Positions 43,766-53,475 are shown, counted from the first letter of the stretch. The stretch: DNA of 64,000 nt from Mediterraneibacter butyricigenes (GCF_003574295.1 NZ_BHGK01000001.1:1240001-1304000), one strand, 5' to 3'. Notes: generated by a model from the letters alone, not told the origin. Made by a program: numbers and translations.

Positions 43766-43771
43766 ATTATA
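43766..43771 (-). promoter_or_regulatory. Probable -10 box of the tetrapyrrole operon
   Basis: TATAAT on the minus strand lies 42 nt upstream of the cobA-hemD start. The -35 region is weak (GATTAA-like). No riboswitch motif was found in the 314-nt gap. Confidence 0.5.
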
Positions 43772-43932
43772 GCACCGATATACCAGACTTAATCAGTGGT
43801 TTTCTTTTTATCTTCTATCCAGTATACCAAAAATCCATCTTACTATATAGTAATATTTCTGCTAACACTAAATTAATTCCGCAATTTACTTTCCCTGTAA
43901 AGTGCTTCTGTCCCCAACTATTTCCCCACATG

Positions 43933-43993
43933 AAAAAGGGCCTGTCCCTTTTCACAGAATACGCCACATGACATCCGTCATGCAGCGCATTCT
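43933..43993 (-). terminator. Double hairpin terminating the pilus operon
   Basis: Two hairpins follow the sortase stop on the minus strand. The first is a 17-bp stem with some G-U pairs and a 4-nt loop (43956-43972 with 43977-43993). The second is AAAAGGG/CCCTTTT at about 43934-43952, followed by T-rich sequence. Confidence 0.75.
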
Positions 43994-44038
43994 AAGGACA
44001 AACCCTATCTTTCCATATTCCCAGAATCCTACGCAAAC

Positions 44039-44776
44039 CTATCTCACGTTACTCAGTTTTCCGAACAAAATCACTCTCCCGTTCGTCTCAGTATTAGAGC
44101 AGGTTGACAACCCGATGATCCGATCGTTCTCACCAAACTCCATTTCCCGGCCAGATACAGCATGCTCCCTGATATAAGCCACGAACGATTGCAGACTCTG
44201 ACCGGTTTCATTTTCCGGCGTATAGAACCTTTCGTCGGCAGCATCGGCTTTCACACAGGCAAAAAACAGGATGTTCTCTTTGCGTCCGTCCAGATATAGG
44301 GTGCCGGTGGGATGTTCCTCAAAATATGTTTCATCCCGGAACTTGTCCACATCCCCAAACATGGCCCCATGCTCCATATGATGTCCATAGATCAGACTGT
44401 ACAAATCCTCAAAGGTATTGTGATTCCGGGTATCCAGAAACAGCGTCCCGGAATAGGAAAATTCCCCATACACATCTTTGTTCAGATATTCCGTGTTGGT
44501 GCTTCCCTGTACCACCGGATAATCGATATGGGTCTGATCCACCCGAATCCATGCACAGATCTGGGGATTGATCTTTTTTAACTCTTCCAGGGAGGGGTTC
44601 ACCCCTCCCTGATCTGTTGGTTTTATTTTTTTCAACGTATCATCCAGATACGCATTCCGATAGACCGCAGCCGTATCCCACAGGGAATATCCGCCATACA
44701 GCAGCATCCCTGTAATGATCAGAATCACGATTCCGCTCAGGATCGCATCCGCGGCTTTGATTCCCCTCGTCAGCAT
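44039..44776 (-). CDS. Class B (SrtC-like) pilus sortase
   Basis: The 245-residue protein has one N-terminal membrane span (about 10-30), catalytic His in LIYGHHMEHG, Cys in GLSTCSNTETNGR and Arg in that same block. Streptococcal FCT islands use a class B-type sortase to polymerise the FctA pilin. Here too it directly follows the pilin gene (6-nt gap). It would join pilin subunits at their PTG-type sorting signals. Confidence 0.88.
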   Translation of the reverse strand: MLTRGIKAADAILSGIVILIITGMLLYGGYSLWDTAAVYRNAYLDDTLKKIKPTDQGGVNPSLEELKKINPQICAWIRVDQTHIDYPVVQGSTNTEYLNKDVYGEFSYSGTLFLDTRNHNTFEDLYSLIYGHHMEHGAMFGDVDKFRDETYFEEHPTGTLYLDGRKENILFFACVKADAADERFYTPENETGQSLQSFVAYIREHAVSGREMEFGENDRIIGLSTCSNTETNGRVILFGKLSNVR

Positions 44777-44782
44777 TTACAT

Positions 44783-45901
44783 TTACTCTGCTTTCTTGCG
44801 GAAAAATGCTACGCCAAGCCCGGTTGCTGCAAGAACCAGGATCAGCGACGGGCCTACCGTTGCCATCACGCCTGTCGGGATCACCCCATTTTTCTCATTC
44901 AGATATCCGATGATTGCCCCGTCTTTTTTCACGGAAGTCTGGAGTGTTCCGGTTGCTTCATTTTTGATCAGATTCGATCCGAACTGTGTTGTATTTGCCT
45001 GGATCGTGGTGGTATAGCCGTCACTGTTTGCTTCCTTTTCTTTTACATCTACCACATCACCTTCTGACAATCCATAAACCAGAACATATCCTTCATTTGT
45101 CATTTCATACTCTTTTTGCACGCCCGACTGCAGCATATCTGTGGTCTCTGTCTTGCCGTCTTTACTATATTTCACCAGATATTTTTCGGCAGCACCGTCT
45201 TTCGCTGTTACTTTGACCTGAAAATGGAAATTCTGGCTTTTTACTGCCTGATTTCCTGCGATGGTTTTGGTGATTTTCACATCATGGGTTCCGTCATTGT
45301 CTTTTCCATAATCATTGGAAAATGTCAGGTCTGCTTTTACCGGTCCCTTCGGCGTCTGTTTTTTGGCCACCACATTTTTTATACTCAAATTTCCCGCATC
45401 GTCTGTATAAACATAGACGTACACATCATAAATGTTGGTATCGGATGTGATTCCGTCATAGGTACTCGGTGTTTCCGACACCAGATAATGGAATACCCCC
45501 GGTTTTGGAAATGCCGTCACATCCAGTTTCAGTTTTCCGTTTGCCTGATAGATGGCCTGAATCTGGTCGGAACTCTGGGATGCCGCGCTGAAAACAGCTC
45601 CACAGGATGCATCGGTGTAGAGGCCTCCGGTGACTCCGGCATAAACCAGATTTCCTTTGTCATCGGTCACCTGTGTGCTTTCCGTCGTGCCATTTCCATT
45701 GCTCACAGAAAATGAAAATGTAGTATCCGGCTGATAGGTTGTTCCGTCTGTGGTAAGAATTTTTTCGGCCGGAATTTCTGTCAGATTGTCTCCCTGATAA
45801 AGTCCCTCTGATGCAGCACATACACTGAGTCCCATTGTAGACAACATGGTTGCGGTCGCCATAGCAGCGGCAAAGCTTCGACTGATCATTTTGTTTTTCA
45901 T
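44783..45901 (-). CDS. Major pilin, FctA/Spy0128-like
   Basis: The 372-residue protein has a signal peptide (cleavage near residue 30 after SVCAA) and two immunoglobulin-like pilin domains of the isopeptide-bond type. It ends in a sorting signal, VIPTGV, then a hydrophobic stretch and FFRKKAE. The segment KADLTFSNDYGK resembles the FxNxY end of the Spy0128-type first domain. FctA proteins of streptococci use a similar VPTG motif. It sits between the SipA-like and sortase genes, as in FCT islands. Confidence 0.85.
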   Translation of the reverse strand: MKNKMISRSFAAAMATATMLSTMGLSVCAASEGLYQGDNLTEIPAEKILTTDGTTYQPDTTFSFSVSNGNGTTESTQVTDDKGNLVYAGVTGGLYTDASCGAVFSAASQSSDQIQAIYQANGKLKLDVTAFPKPGVFHYLVSETPSTYDGITSDTNIYDVYVYVYTDDAGNLSIKNVVAKKQTPKGPVKADLTFSNDYGKDNDGTHDVKITKTIAGNQAVKSQNFHFQVKVTAKDGAAEKYLVKYSKDGKTETTDMLQSGVQKEYEMTNEGYVLVYGLSEGDVVDVKEKEANSDGYTTTIQANTTQFGSNLIKNEATGTLQTSVKKDGAIIGYLNEKNGVIPTGVMATVGPSLILVLAATGLGVAFFRKKAE

Positions 45902-45952
45902 TCTTTTCCCTCTTTTCTGTCACTTTCGTCTTTCCTTCATTGCTTTCCCTGT

Positions 45953-46462
45953 TTATATTTCTTTCCGTCTGAGAACCACAAGAACTTTTCCTTTGATTTC
46001 TTTTCTCTCGATCGGTCCGAAATATCTGCTGTCTTTTGCACCTTCCCTGAAATCCCCCAGAACAAAATATTCTCCGGATGAAAGCGTGAGTGGATATGCG
46101 ACTGCCCCCTCATAGGCGGGTGTTTTATAAAAAATATTGGATTCTGCCACAACACTTCCATTGATTTCCAGACTTTCTTCTTCCGTAATCTTCACCTGAT
46201 CCCCCGGAACCGCGACGATCCGTCCGGTATAGGTCTTCCCTTCCTTTTTCCAGACCACCACGTCCCCGCTGATCCAGGAATTTCCCAGCCGCTCATAGAC
46301 CATCAGATCCCCCGCCGAAATTTTCGGCATCATGTCCTGATTTCGCATCGGCGTAATTCCAAAGACTACACCAAATACGATTCCGAAAAATGCAAGCAAC
46401 GTCAAAAATTTTGTTGCCAGTTCTCTGAGAGCCCGTTTCCTTTCATTCATCCGTTTTCTCAT
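45953..46462 (-). CDS. sipA: SipA-like signal peptidase homologue with replaced catalytic dyad
   Basis: The 169-residue protein has the signal peptidase I fold (membrane anchor about 17-36, boxes GDVVVWKKE, VPGDQVKI, YFVLGDFREGAKDSR). The serine of the SMxP motif is Asp43 (NQDMMPK), and the Lys that precedes R in box D is Gly80 (YTGRIVAVPG). In Streptococcus pyogenes SipA the same two positions are Asp and Gly, and that protein assists pilus assembly without peptidase activity. It sits between adhesin and pilin genes, the same order as cpa-sipA-fctA-srtC. The start could also be the internal Met5. Confidence 0.87.
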   Translation of the reverse strand: MRKRMNERKRALRELATKFLTLLAFFGIVFGVVFGITPMRNQDMMPKISAGDLMVYERLGNSWISGDVVVWKKEGKTYTGRIVAVPGDQVKITEEESLEINGSVVAESNIFYKTPAYEGAVAYPLTLSSGEYFVLGDFREGAKDSRYFGPIERKEIKGKVLVVLRRKEI

Positions 46463-46577
46463 ACTTTCCTGCTACTCATTTTGCTTCCGTTGTTCTCTCT
46501 TATCATGTCTCCTGCTGTTTCATTTCCGCTTTTTCTGTTTCCTTATTCTTTTCATTCTTTTCCGAAACATTTGCGTT

Positions 46578-48779
46578 TTACAAGTTCTCCTGTTGTTTCC
46601 GCCGCTTCATTTTCCCGAAACGCTTCCAGAACGATCTTCCCGGCAACAGAATGGCTGCGCCGAATACGCCCAGCAAAATCCACAGTCCTGTCGGTCTTGC
46701 CTTATCGGAAACTCCGGTCGGAACACTTGCCTCTTTCCGGTTTACGTACTCCACAGTCGTATCACTTTGAAGTGTCTGCGAAATGGTTCGGTCCGCCGAA
46801 TTCTTTCCATTGATGGTTGTGGTGTACCCGGAAGCTTTTGATTCCGTAATCGTGTAAACGGATCCCCTCGGAAATTCAAACGCTGCCTTTTCTCCGTCTT
46901 TCAATGTGAACGTTTTTGTTTCTCCGTTTACTTCCAGCGTAAAGGCAAATTTTTGTGAGGGATCTCCCATATTTCCGTTCACTTTCTTTGTGACCGTCAG
47001 TTTGACCAGATCCGGCGTGTATTCATTCAGAAGGCTGACCGTTGCCGTCTCTCCTTCCGGCACGGCAATCCGAGCCCCGGTTCCTTCCTGTCCCTGACAG
47101 AGAGACCTGACTGTATACCCGTCCATGCCCGGCACACTCTCTTCCACCTGATAAGTTCCGGCCGGAAGGTTTGCCTGTGTATAAGAAGCCTGATAGTTGC
47201 CCTGTGCATCCTTCTTAAAACCGGTCAGTTCAATCCGGATCGGTTCACCGGTCGATCCATTTCCCGCATCCGTTCTGGTAATCGTCACCGGAAGTGTGTA
47301 GGACGTTGCCTCTTCCTCGGTCAGCCCTCTCACTGTTTTCTGAATCTTTAAATGTCCGTTTTCCGGATTTGGCGGCGGTAACGTCTCACTGAACCAGACT
47401 GCATCCAGATGATTTCCCACACTGGGATCTCCTGAAGCGGTCGTACCTGCCACAAAGAAGAAGCGCGTAAGATACTGTCCGTCCTGTACCTGATAGGTTC
47501 CGCTATATTGGTGCCAGGAAATATTGTCGCTGGTGATGGTTTCTACCCGCGCTCCCGGATACGTGGTTCCGCCTCTTCGTATATCTGACAGCACCCGATT
47601 CACTTTATCCTGGGTGGTCACATTATATTTTTCTGCCAGCTCCGTTGACATGATCAGAACATACATGGTGTCTTCTGCACCGGACTGATATTTATCACTG
47701 TCCGCGCCTCTCGCCCGGTGGGACAGTTGCCAGTAAAGGGTAGCTCCCGGTGTAGTCAGCACATCCTGATACAAGGCTCCGGATTCATTGGCATTTAACT
47801 CTGCAAACTGCGTGCCGCCACCGCTTGCATCTGCCGCAGCTTCCACCTTATGCCACTGTATGGACAGTTCCTGATGGGTCAGACCGGAAATTCCATCCAG
47901 CTTTTTCTTATCCGCACTGACAAATTCTATTTTTCCGCTTTTCGCCGTGGTCTTCCATACCACGCCATCTGCTCCGCTGTCATAGAAGGGCTGATAACTC
48001 TGCCTGTTCAGAATTTCCGGACTTTCAAAATCTCCGTTACGCAATTCATTATAATAGGGAATCTGATAAGGCTGAGCTGTCTCTGCCAACACCTGACCTT
48101 CGCCGTCCAGGATCTGCACCTTATACCAGGATCTCGCTCCGCCATCCAACGCTACATTCAGACTTTTTCGATCTTCGGAAATGTTATAGCGGTCTTCCGT
48201 GATCTTCTTTCTGGTTACTTCTGTCCAGCTTCCATCCGTTTTGTCTGCACTCTTCCACCATTTCACCTGAACGGTTTCCCCGTCAGCAATTCCGGTCACC
48301 TCCGCGTGAAGACATCCATCCGTTTTGATGGAATCTGACAAAGTTACCGTTGCACCTGCTGCCTGTGTCCTGATTTCGTCTGCTTCTGCCGCCTCGGTCT
48401 GCGTCTTGAGTCCGTCCGTTCCCGTCTCCTCACTCTGCATCTGATCGGTTCCGGCAGTTTGTCCTTCTGTTTGCCCGGTACTTTCCTCCCGGCTTCCTTC
48501 CCTTTGTTCCGTATCCTGTTCTGTGTGGTTTCCTGCAGTTTGTTCTGCGCTTTTTTCATCCTGTATTTCTTCTTTTTTCTCTTCCGGTACAGACTCCTGC
48601 TGGCTTTCTTCTGCTTTCTGTTCTGCCTTTCCTTCTTCCTTTTGCGCAGTTTGTTCCAGAACTTCCGACACGACCTGTTTCTCTTCCGTCGGAGTTTCTG
48701 CCAGTACCTGTGCCCCTGCAGTCAGAAGCAGCAACATGGTCAGCAGGAAGGCGAGTGGTTTTCTCGTTCTCTTCTTCAT
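46578..48779 (-). CDS. Large pilus-associated surface protein (tip/adhesin candidate)
   Basis: The 733-residue protein has a signal peptide (residues 1-28, ending QVLA) and a Glu/Gln/Lys-rich stretch (about 30-140) of repetitive composition. A central region with an unassigned beta-rich fold (about 140-480) follows, then two C-terminal Cna-B/DUF5979-like domains starting at LKIQKTVRGL and LTVTKKVNGN. It ends with VPTGV, a hydrophobic span and basic tail. I chose the ATG at 48779, with GGAGAGGAG upstream, over the longer frame. Its place and domains match Cpa-like minor pilins. Confidence 0.82.
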   Translation of the reverse strand: MKKRTRKPLAFLLTMLLLLTAGAQVLAETPTEEKQVVSEVLEQTAQKEEGKAEQKAEESQQESVPEEKKEEIQDEKSAEQTAGNHTEQDTEQREGSREESTGQTEGQTAGTDQMQSEETGTDGLKTQTEAAEADEIRTQAAGATVTLSDSIKTDGCLHAEVTGIADGETVQVKWWKSADKTDGSWTEVTRKKITEDRYNISEDRKSLNVALDGGARSWYKVQILDGEGQVLAETAQPYQIPYYNELRNGDFESPEILNRQSYQPFYDSGADGVVWKTTAKSGKIEFVSADKKKLDGISGLTHQELSIQWHKVEAAADASGGGTQFAELNANESGALYQDVLTTPGATLYWQLSHRARGADSDKYQSGAEDTMYVLIMSTELAEKYNVTTQDKVNRVLSDIRRGGTTYPGARVETITSDNISWHQYSGTYQVQDGQYLTRFFFVAGTTASGDPSVGNHLDAVWFSETLPPPNPENGHLKIQKTVRGLTEEEATSYTLPVTITRTDAGNGSTGEPIRIELTGFKKDAQGNYQASYTQANLPAGTYQVEESVPGMDGYTVRSLCQGQEGTGARIAVPEGETATVSLLNEYTPDLVKLTVTKKVNGNMGDPSQKFAFTLEVNGETKTFTLKDGEKAAFEFPRGSVYTITESKASGYTTTINGKNSADRTISQTLQSDTTVEYVNRKEASVPTGVSDKARPTGLWILLGVFGAAILLPGRSFWKRFGKMKRRKQQENL

Positions 48780-48883
48780 ACACTCCTCTCCCATCTTGAC
48801 TTTCGTTGCCTGTCCCGAGAACCCTGCCTGATGAAACACAGAAGCTCTCACAAGAGTCTATGCCTGGATTTTTCCAAATATGC

Positions 48884-48918
48884 AAAAAAAGACTCAAAAC
48901 ATAAAGTTTTGAGTCTTT
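48884..48918 (-). terminator. Terminator of the tRNA-Glu/tRNA-Cys transcript
   Basis: A 13-bp perfect stem (AAAGACTCAAAAC at 48888-48900 with 48906-48918) and run of T on the minus strand lie 7 nt past tRNA-Cys. Confidence 0.9.
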
Positions 48919-48924
48919 CGTAAG

Positions 48925-48995
48925 AGGCGCCAACCAGATTTGAACTGGTGATGAAGGTGTTGCAGACCTCTGCCTTACCACTTGGCTATGGCGCC
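48925..48995 (-). tRNA. tRNA-Cys (anticodon GCA)
   Basis: The acceptor stem GGCGCCA pairs with TGGCGCC, discriminator T. The anticodon loop CTGCAAC gives GCA. Confidence 0.95.
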
Positions 48996-49075
48996 ATACA
49001 TTATGCAATTGCTCTGAAGCTTCTTTATTATACCAGAGGTTTGTATCTCCGTCAATAAAAAGAGCTAAAGAGAAG

Positions 49076-49147
49076 TGACTCCGACGGGAATCGAACCCGT
49101 GTTACCGCCGTGAAAGGGCGATGTCTTAACCGCTTGACCACGGAGCC
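49076..49147 (-). tRNA. tRNA-Glu (anticodon TTC)
   Basis: The acceptor stem GGCTCCG pairs with CGGAGTC (one G-U), discriminator A. The anticodon loop CTTTCAC gives TTC. Confidence 0.95.
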
Positions 49148-49194
49148 ATTGAAGCGATCACTTACGTCTTTCGTAATTTTCGTGACCGCTGATA

Positions 49195-49223
49195 ATAGTA
49201 TCATACCTTATTGATATTTGCAA
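49195..49223 (-). promoter_or_regulatory. Promoter of the tRNA-Glu/tRNA-Cys transcript
   Basis: On the minus strand TTGCAA (49223-49218) and TACTAT (49200-49195) are spaced by 17 nt. They lie 47 nt upstream of tRNA-Glu. Confidence 0.65.
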
Positions 49224-49348
49224 GCCTTTTTTTCAATTTCTTGATTTTGGGGCAAGAAAATTTTTTCAGTCTTTCCTTTTTTGCTGTTTCAACTACTAAA
49301 TTTCGCCAAAATATGCTACTATTAGCGAATAGAAAGGTGGTATTTTTT

Positions 49349-50692
49349 ATGGAGTTGAATCTTACTTTAAAGCAAAAACAGCAACTCTCCCAGACGCAGA
49401 TCCAGGCACTCGAGATCCTGGCAATGGACAGCATCGAACTGAATCAGTTCCTGCGGAATGAATATCTTGAGAATCCGCTGCTTGAGCACAATGACAATAC
49501 ATCTTCCTCTATTTCGGAGCCACTGACCGGATATTATGAATCCATGTCTTCCAACAATTCCGCTCTGCATTTTGAATCCGAATCCGAATCAAAACGCAAC
49601 CGGGATATTCCGGTACATAACGAAGGCTCGATTCGTGACTATCTGCTTCAGCAACTGGATCCAAACCTTTACACGGAGCAAGAATGGAAGCTGTTTGACT
49701 ATCTGATTGAATGTCTGGATGACAACGGATTTTTCTCGATTCCGTTGGAAGAAGTGGCTGAGAAATCCGCCCTTCCGGTTAAAATCGTTCAGAAATGTCT
49801 GGCAATCTTAAAGCAGTTAGAGCCTTACGGCATCTTTTCCGCCAATCTGGAGGAGAGTCTTTTAAGACAGTTAGATGCTCTGGATTTAAATAATGAAGTC
49901 TTAAGCGTCATGATCTCCAACCATTTGCAGGATATTGCAGACGGAAAGATCAGCAACATTTCCCGGGAAATGCATCTGCCGACCGTGGAAGTCCGCAAAA
50001 ATATTGAGCTGATCAGCCATTTGAATCCGAGACTTCTCTCCGGCTTCGGTTCCGAGAAGAATGATTACATTATCCCGGATATCATTTTCCAGCAGGATGA
50101 CGGAGAATGGTGTATTTTATTAAATGATTCCTGGATTGAAAATTATTCCTTAAACGACTATTACGTGAAAATGATGGAAAGTTCCTCCGATCCGGAGCTG
50201 TCCGAATATTTCAAGGCCAAACGCAACCGGGTACAATTCATTTTGAACAGCATCCAGCAGCGTCGTCAGACCATTCTGGCAATCTCCAAGGTCATTTTAA
50301 AACAGCAACAGGCATTTTTCGAATCCAATGCCCCTCTGGTTCCGATGACCATGAGCGACGTGGCAGATGAAATCGGTGTCCATACTTCAACCGTAAGCCG
50401 TGCCATTAAAGGAAAATATCTCCAGTACCCGCACGGAAGTCTGTTTATCAAGAATCTGTTTACTTCCAGCGTTTCTTCCAACGACGGCAATAACGGGATC
50501 ACACCGATGTATGTCAAGCAGCTTCTGAAAGAAATGATCGAACAGGAAAACAAAAAGAAGCCATACAGTGACCAGGCACTCGCCAATCTTCTGAAAGAAC
50601 AGGGCATCCAGGTTTCCCGGCGTGCCGTTGCCAAATACCGTGAAGAAATGGGAATCCGCGGCAGTTTTGACCGAAAAGATTACAGCGAGTAA
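49349..50692 (+). CDS. rpoN: RNA polymerase sigma-54 factor
   Basis: The 447-residue protein has a Gln/Leu-rich region I (LKQKQQLSQTQIQALEIL), the core-binding and HTH regions, and the RpoN box SRRAVAKYREEMGI near the C-terminus. It directs core polymerase to -24/-12 promoters, which need an AAA+ activator. I chose the ATG at 49349 (GAAAGGTGG upstream) because homology begins there. No sigma-54 activator gene is visible in the window. Confidence 0.94.
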   Translation: MELNLTLKQKQQLSQTQIQALEILAMDSIELNQFLRNEYLENPLLEHNDNTSSSISEPLTGYYESMSSNNSALHFESESESKRNRDIPVHNEGSIRDYLLQQLDPNLYTEQEWKLFDYLIECLDDNGFFSIPLEEVAEKSALPVKIVQKCLAILKQLEPYGIFSANLEESLLRQLDALDLNNEVLSVMISNHLQDIADGKISNISREMHLPTVEVRKNIELISHLNPRLLSGFGSEKNDYIIPDIIFQQDDGEWCILLNDSWIENYSLNDYYVKMMESSSDPELSEYFKAKRNRVQFILNSIQQRRQTILAISKVILKQQQAFFESNAPLVPMTMSDVADEIGVHTSTVSRAIKGKYLQYPHGSLFIKNLFTSSVSSNDGNNGITPMYVKQLLKEMIEQENKKKPYSDQALANLLKEQGIQVSRRAVAKYREEMGIRGSFDRKDYSE

Positions 50693-50732
50693 TCCACGGA
50701 TTTTTTCTCACAGAAATTTCAGACTTTTTTAA

Positions 50733-50761
50733 TTGTTTTCCGTTTTCTTTTGGACTATACT
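50733..50761 (+). promoter_or_regulatory. Promoter of ftsH
   Basis: TTGTTT (50733-50738) and TATACT (50756-50761) are spaced by 17 nt and lie 40 nt upstream of the ftsH start. Confidence 0.65.
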
Positions 50762-50800
50762 ATTCTACATCATTTTACTTACAAAGGAGCGAAACAGTTT

Positions 50801-52654
50801 ATGCAAGAAGTCAAAAACCCCAAGAAGCCTATGATCTTCTACTATCTGATCGTACTTCTGGTCATCTTGAGTCTGAATTTTATCGTCCTTCCGATTTTCA
50901 CCGAACATCAGGTGAAGGAAGTAGATTACAGCAAATTCATGCAGATGATCAACAAAAAGGAGATCGGCTCTGTAAATATTGAATCCAATCAGATTATTTT
51001 TACAGATAAAGACGAAACTCATATTTATAAGACCGGCGTGATTGAGGATCCTCAACTGGTTGACCGGCTCTATGATTCCGGTGCCAAGTTCTCCTCCGAG
51101 ATTATCAAGGAAACTTCCCCGTTTACCAACCTGTTGGTAGGATTTATCCTTCCGATGGTGATCTTTGTCGGACTGGGACAGCTTATGGCGAAGCGCCTCA
51201 ATTCCAAGATGGGCGGCGGCATGGGTGCCATGCAGTTTGGAATGGGTAAAAGCAATGCCAAAGTCTATGTCAAATCTACCAGTGGCATCAAATTCAGTGA
51301 TGTTGCCGGAGAAGACGAAGCCAAAGAGATCCTTTCCGAGCTGGTAGATTATCTTCATACCCCGGGAAAATATCGTGAAATCGGTGCTTCGATGCCGAAG
51401 GGTGCCCTGTTGGTCGGCCCTCCCGGAACCGGTAAGACTTTGCTGGCAAAAGCAGTTGCCGGAGAAGCAAATGTTCCGTTTTTCTCTATTTCCGGTTCCG
51501 AATTCGTAGAGATGTTCGTTGGTATGGGTGCCGCCAAAGTTCGGGATCTGTTCAAACAGGCCAATGAAAAAGCCCCTTGTATCGTCTTCATCGACGAGAT
51601 CGATGCCATCGGTAAAAAACGTGGCGGACAGGTTGGCGGAAATGACGAAAGAGAGCAGACCTTAAACCAGCTTCTGACAGAGATGGATGGATTTGACGGT
51701 TCCAAGGGTGTTGTCATCCTTGCTGCAACCAACCAGCCGGATTCTCTGGATCCTGCCCTGCTTCGTCCGGGTCGTTTTGACCGACGGGTACCGGTTGAAC
51801 TGCCGGATCTCCAAGGACGTATTGATATCCTGAAAGTCCATGCCAAGAAGATGAAAGTCGGCGATAATGTAGATTACAATGCAGTTGCAAGAGCCGCTGC
51901 CGGAGCTTCCGGTGCCGAACTTGCCAATATCGTCAACGAAGCTGCACTTCGCGCCGTTCGCGACAACCGCAAGTTTATTACCCAGGCTGATCTGGAGGAA
52001 AGCGTAGAAGTAGTCATTGCCGGATACCAGAAAAAGAACCGGGTTCTTTCCAATAAAGAAAAACTGATTGTTTCCTATCATGAAATCGGCCATGCACTGG
52101 TTGCCGCCAAACAAACGGAATCCGCACCGGTTCACAAAATCACTATCATTCCGCGCACTTCCGGGGCTTTAGGTTATACCATGCAGGTAGAAGAGGGCGA
52201 ACATTTCCTGATGACCAAAGACGAACTGCTGAATAAGATTGCCACCTTAACCGGCGGACGTGCCGCAGAGGAGCTGATCTTCCATCAGATCACAACCGGT
52301 GCTTCCAATGATATCGAACAGGCGACCAAGCTTGCAAAAGCCATGATCACCCGCTATGGTATGAATGAAGAATTTGATATGGTTGCCATGGAAACCGTCA
52401 CCAACCAGTACTTAGGCGGCGACACCTCCATGTCCTGTTCTCTTGAAACCCAGACCGAAATCGATAAAAAAGTTCGGGAAACGGTCAAAGAGCAGCATGC
52501 AAAAGCACTGCAGATCCTGGAAGACAACAGTGCAAAACTGCATGAACTTGCCAAATATCTTTATGAACACGAAACCATTACCGGCGAGGAATTTATGAAC
52601 ATTCTGGAGGCACACGATGAACCATTGCCCGAATCAACAACCGATGAATTTTAG
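50801..52654 (+). CDS. ftsH: ATP-dependent zinc metalloprotease FtsH
   Basis: The 617-residue protein has two N-terminal membrane spans flanking an extracytoplasmic segment. The AAA domain has Walker [14 protein letters not shown], Walker B FIDEID and the SRH region; the peptidase has the zinc motif YHEIGHALV (HExxH form). It degrades misfolded and regulatory membrane and cytosolic proteins. I chose the ATG at 50801 with AAAGGAG upstream. The HEIGH sequence replaces the more common HEAGH. Confidence 0.95.
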   Translation: MQEVKNPKKPMIFYYLIVLLVILSLNFIVLPIFTEHQVKEVDYSKFMQMINKKEIGSVNIESNQIIFTDKDETHIYKTGVIEDPQLVDRLYDSGAKFSSEIIKETSPFTNLLVGFILPMVIFVGLGQLMAKRLNSKMGGGMGAMQFGMGKSNAKVYVKSTSGIKFSDVAGEDEAKEILSELVDYLHTPGKYREIGASMPKGALLVGPPGTGKTLLAKAVAGEANVPFFSISGSEFVEMFVGMGAAKVRDLFKQANEKAPCIVFIDEIDAIGKKRGGQVGGNDEREQTLNQLLTEMDGFDGSKGVVILAATNQPDSLDPALLRPGRFDRRVPVELPDLQGRIDILKVHAKKMKVGDNVDYNAVARAAAGASGAELANIVNEAALRAVRDNRKFITQADLEESVEVVIAGYQKKNRVLSNKEKLIVSYHEIGHALVAAKQTESAPVHKITIIPRTSGALGYTMQVEEGEHFLMTKDELLNKIATLTGGRAAEELIFHQITTGASNDIEQATKLAKAMITRYGMNEEFDMVAMETVTNQYLGGDTSMSCSLETQTEIDKKVRETVKEQHAKALQILEDNSAKLHELAKYLYEHETITGEEFMNILEAHDEPLPESTTDEF

Positions 52655-53348
52655 TCAGAATTCTCTGCTTAAGGAATATCCGGCTTTATTAACCAATCCT
52701 CTCTTCTTCGGACTTTCCGAAGAAGAGATTTTACAATCCATCCAGAAATTATCCGGTATCACGCGCTCCTATGAAAAAGGGGCGCTGATTTATCATATGG
52801 GAGATGTAGTACAGGCGATGGGCATCCTTCTAAAGGGACAGACCCTGATCGAGAGCACCGATCCCTGGGGCAATCGCACGATCCTGTCTTCTCTGGAAGC
52901 CGGAGACTATTTTGCAGAGACTTACGCCCTGCTTCCACAGGAACCGCTGATGGTCGATGTCAGCGTCTCTGAACCGGCACTGGTTCTCTTCCTGAATCTT
53001 CATCAACTCGCCACACTTACGGATTCTCAGGTATCCGCTCCGGTACCGGAACTCTTACAGTTAAAGCAGAATCTGCTGAATCTTTGTACCCGAAAGAATC
53101 TGATCCTGTCTCAACGGATCTTCCATACCGCTCCGAAGACCATCCGCGGACGACTTTTATCCTACCTCTCCTGGCAGGCTGCCCGGCAGAATTCCATGTA
53201 CTTTACGATTCCATTTTCCAGACAACAACTGGCGGATTACCTGAATGTAGACCGCAGCGCGTTATCTGCCGAACTTGGGAAGATGAAGCGGGAAGGACTG
53301 ATTGATTTCCAGAAATCGGATTTCCGGATTTTAAAGCCGGAATCGTAA
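52617..53348 (+). CDS. Crp/Fnr-family transcriptional regulator
   Basis: The 243-residue protein has an N-terminal cyclic-nucleotide-binding-type beta-roll (about 30-140) and a C-terminal winged helix with FSRQQLADYLNVDRSALSAE as recognition segment. The start at 52617 is supported by GGAGG 6 nt upstream and overlaps the ftsH gene by 38 nt. An alternative ATG lies at 52644. No Fe-S cysteine cluster is visible in the N-terminus, so it is not an FNR oxygen sensor of the classical kind. The effector is unknown. Confidence 0.88.
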   Translation: MNHCPNQQPMNFSQNSLLKEYPALLTNPLFFGLSEEEILQSIQKLSGITRSYEKGALIYHMGDVVQAMGILLKGQTLIESTDPWGNRTILSSLEAGDYFAETYALLPQEPLMVDVSVSEPALVLFLNLHQLATLTDSQVSAPVPELLQLKQNLLNLCTRKNLILSQRIFHTAPKTIRGRLLSYLSWQAARQNSMYFTIPFSRQQLADYLNVDRSALSAELGKMKREGLIDFQKSDFRILKPES

Positions 53349-53365
53349 ATATCAGACATACAAAA

Positions 53366-53393
53366 AAATCACTGCCATACCTGACAGTGATTT
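53366..53393 (+). terminator. Terminator of the ftsH-crp transcript
   Basis: A 9-bp stem (AAATCACTG at 53366-53374 with 53385-53393) is followed by TTCTTCTT. On the minus strand it also follows tRNA-Ala and can end that transcript. Confidence 0.8.
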
Positions 53394-53402
53394 TCTTCTT
53401 AG

Positions 53403-53475
53403 TGGAGAATACGAGATTCGAACTCGTGACCTCCTGCTTGCAAGGCAGGCGCTCTCCCAACTGAGCTAATCCCCC
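53403..53475 (-). tRNA. tRNA-Ala (anticodon TGC)
   Basis: The acceptor stem GGGGGAT pairs with ATTCTCC (two G-U), discriminator A. The anticodon loop CTTGCAA gives TGC. It is convergent with the Crp/Fnr gene. Confidence 0.93.

Noticed and set aside
43725-44038. Cobalamin riboswitch upstream of cobA-hemD
   Set aside because: No B12-box-like motif or matching structure was seen on the minus strand; only a -10 box.
45953-46462. Active signal peptidase I
   Set aside because: The Ser and Lys of the catalytic dyad are Asp and Gly.
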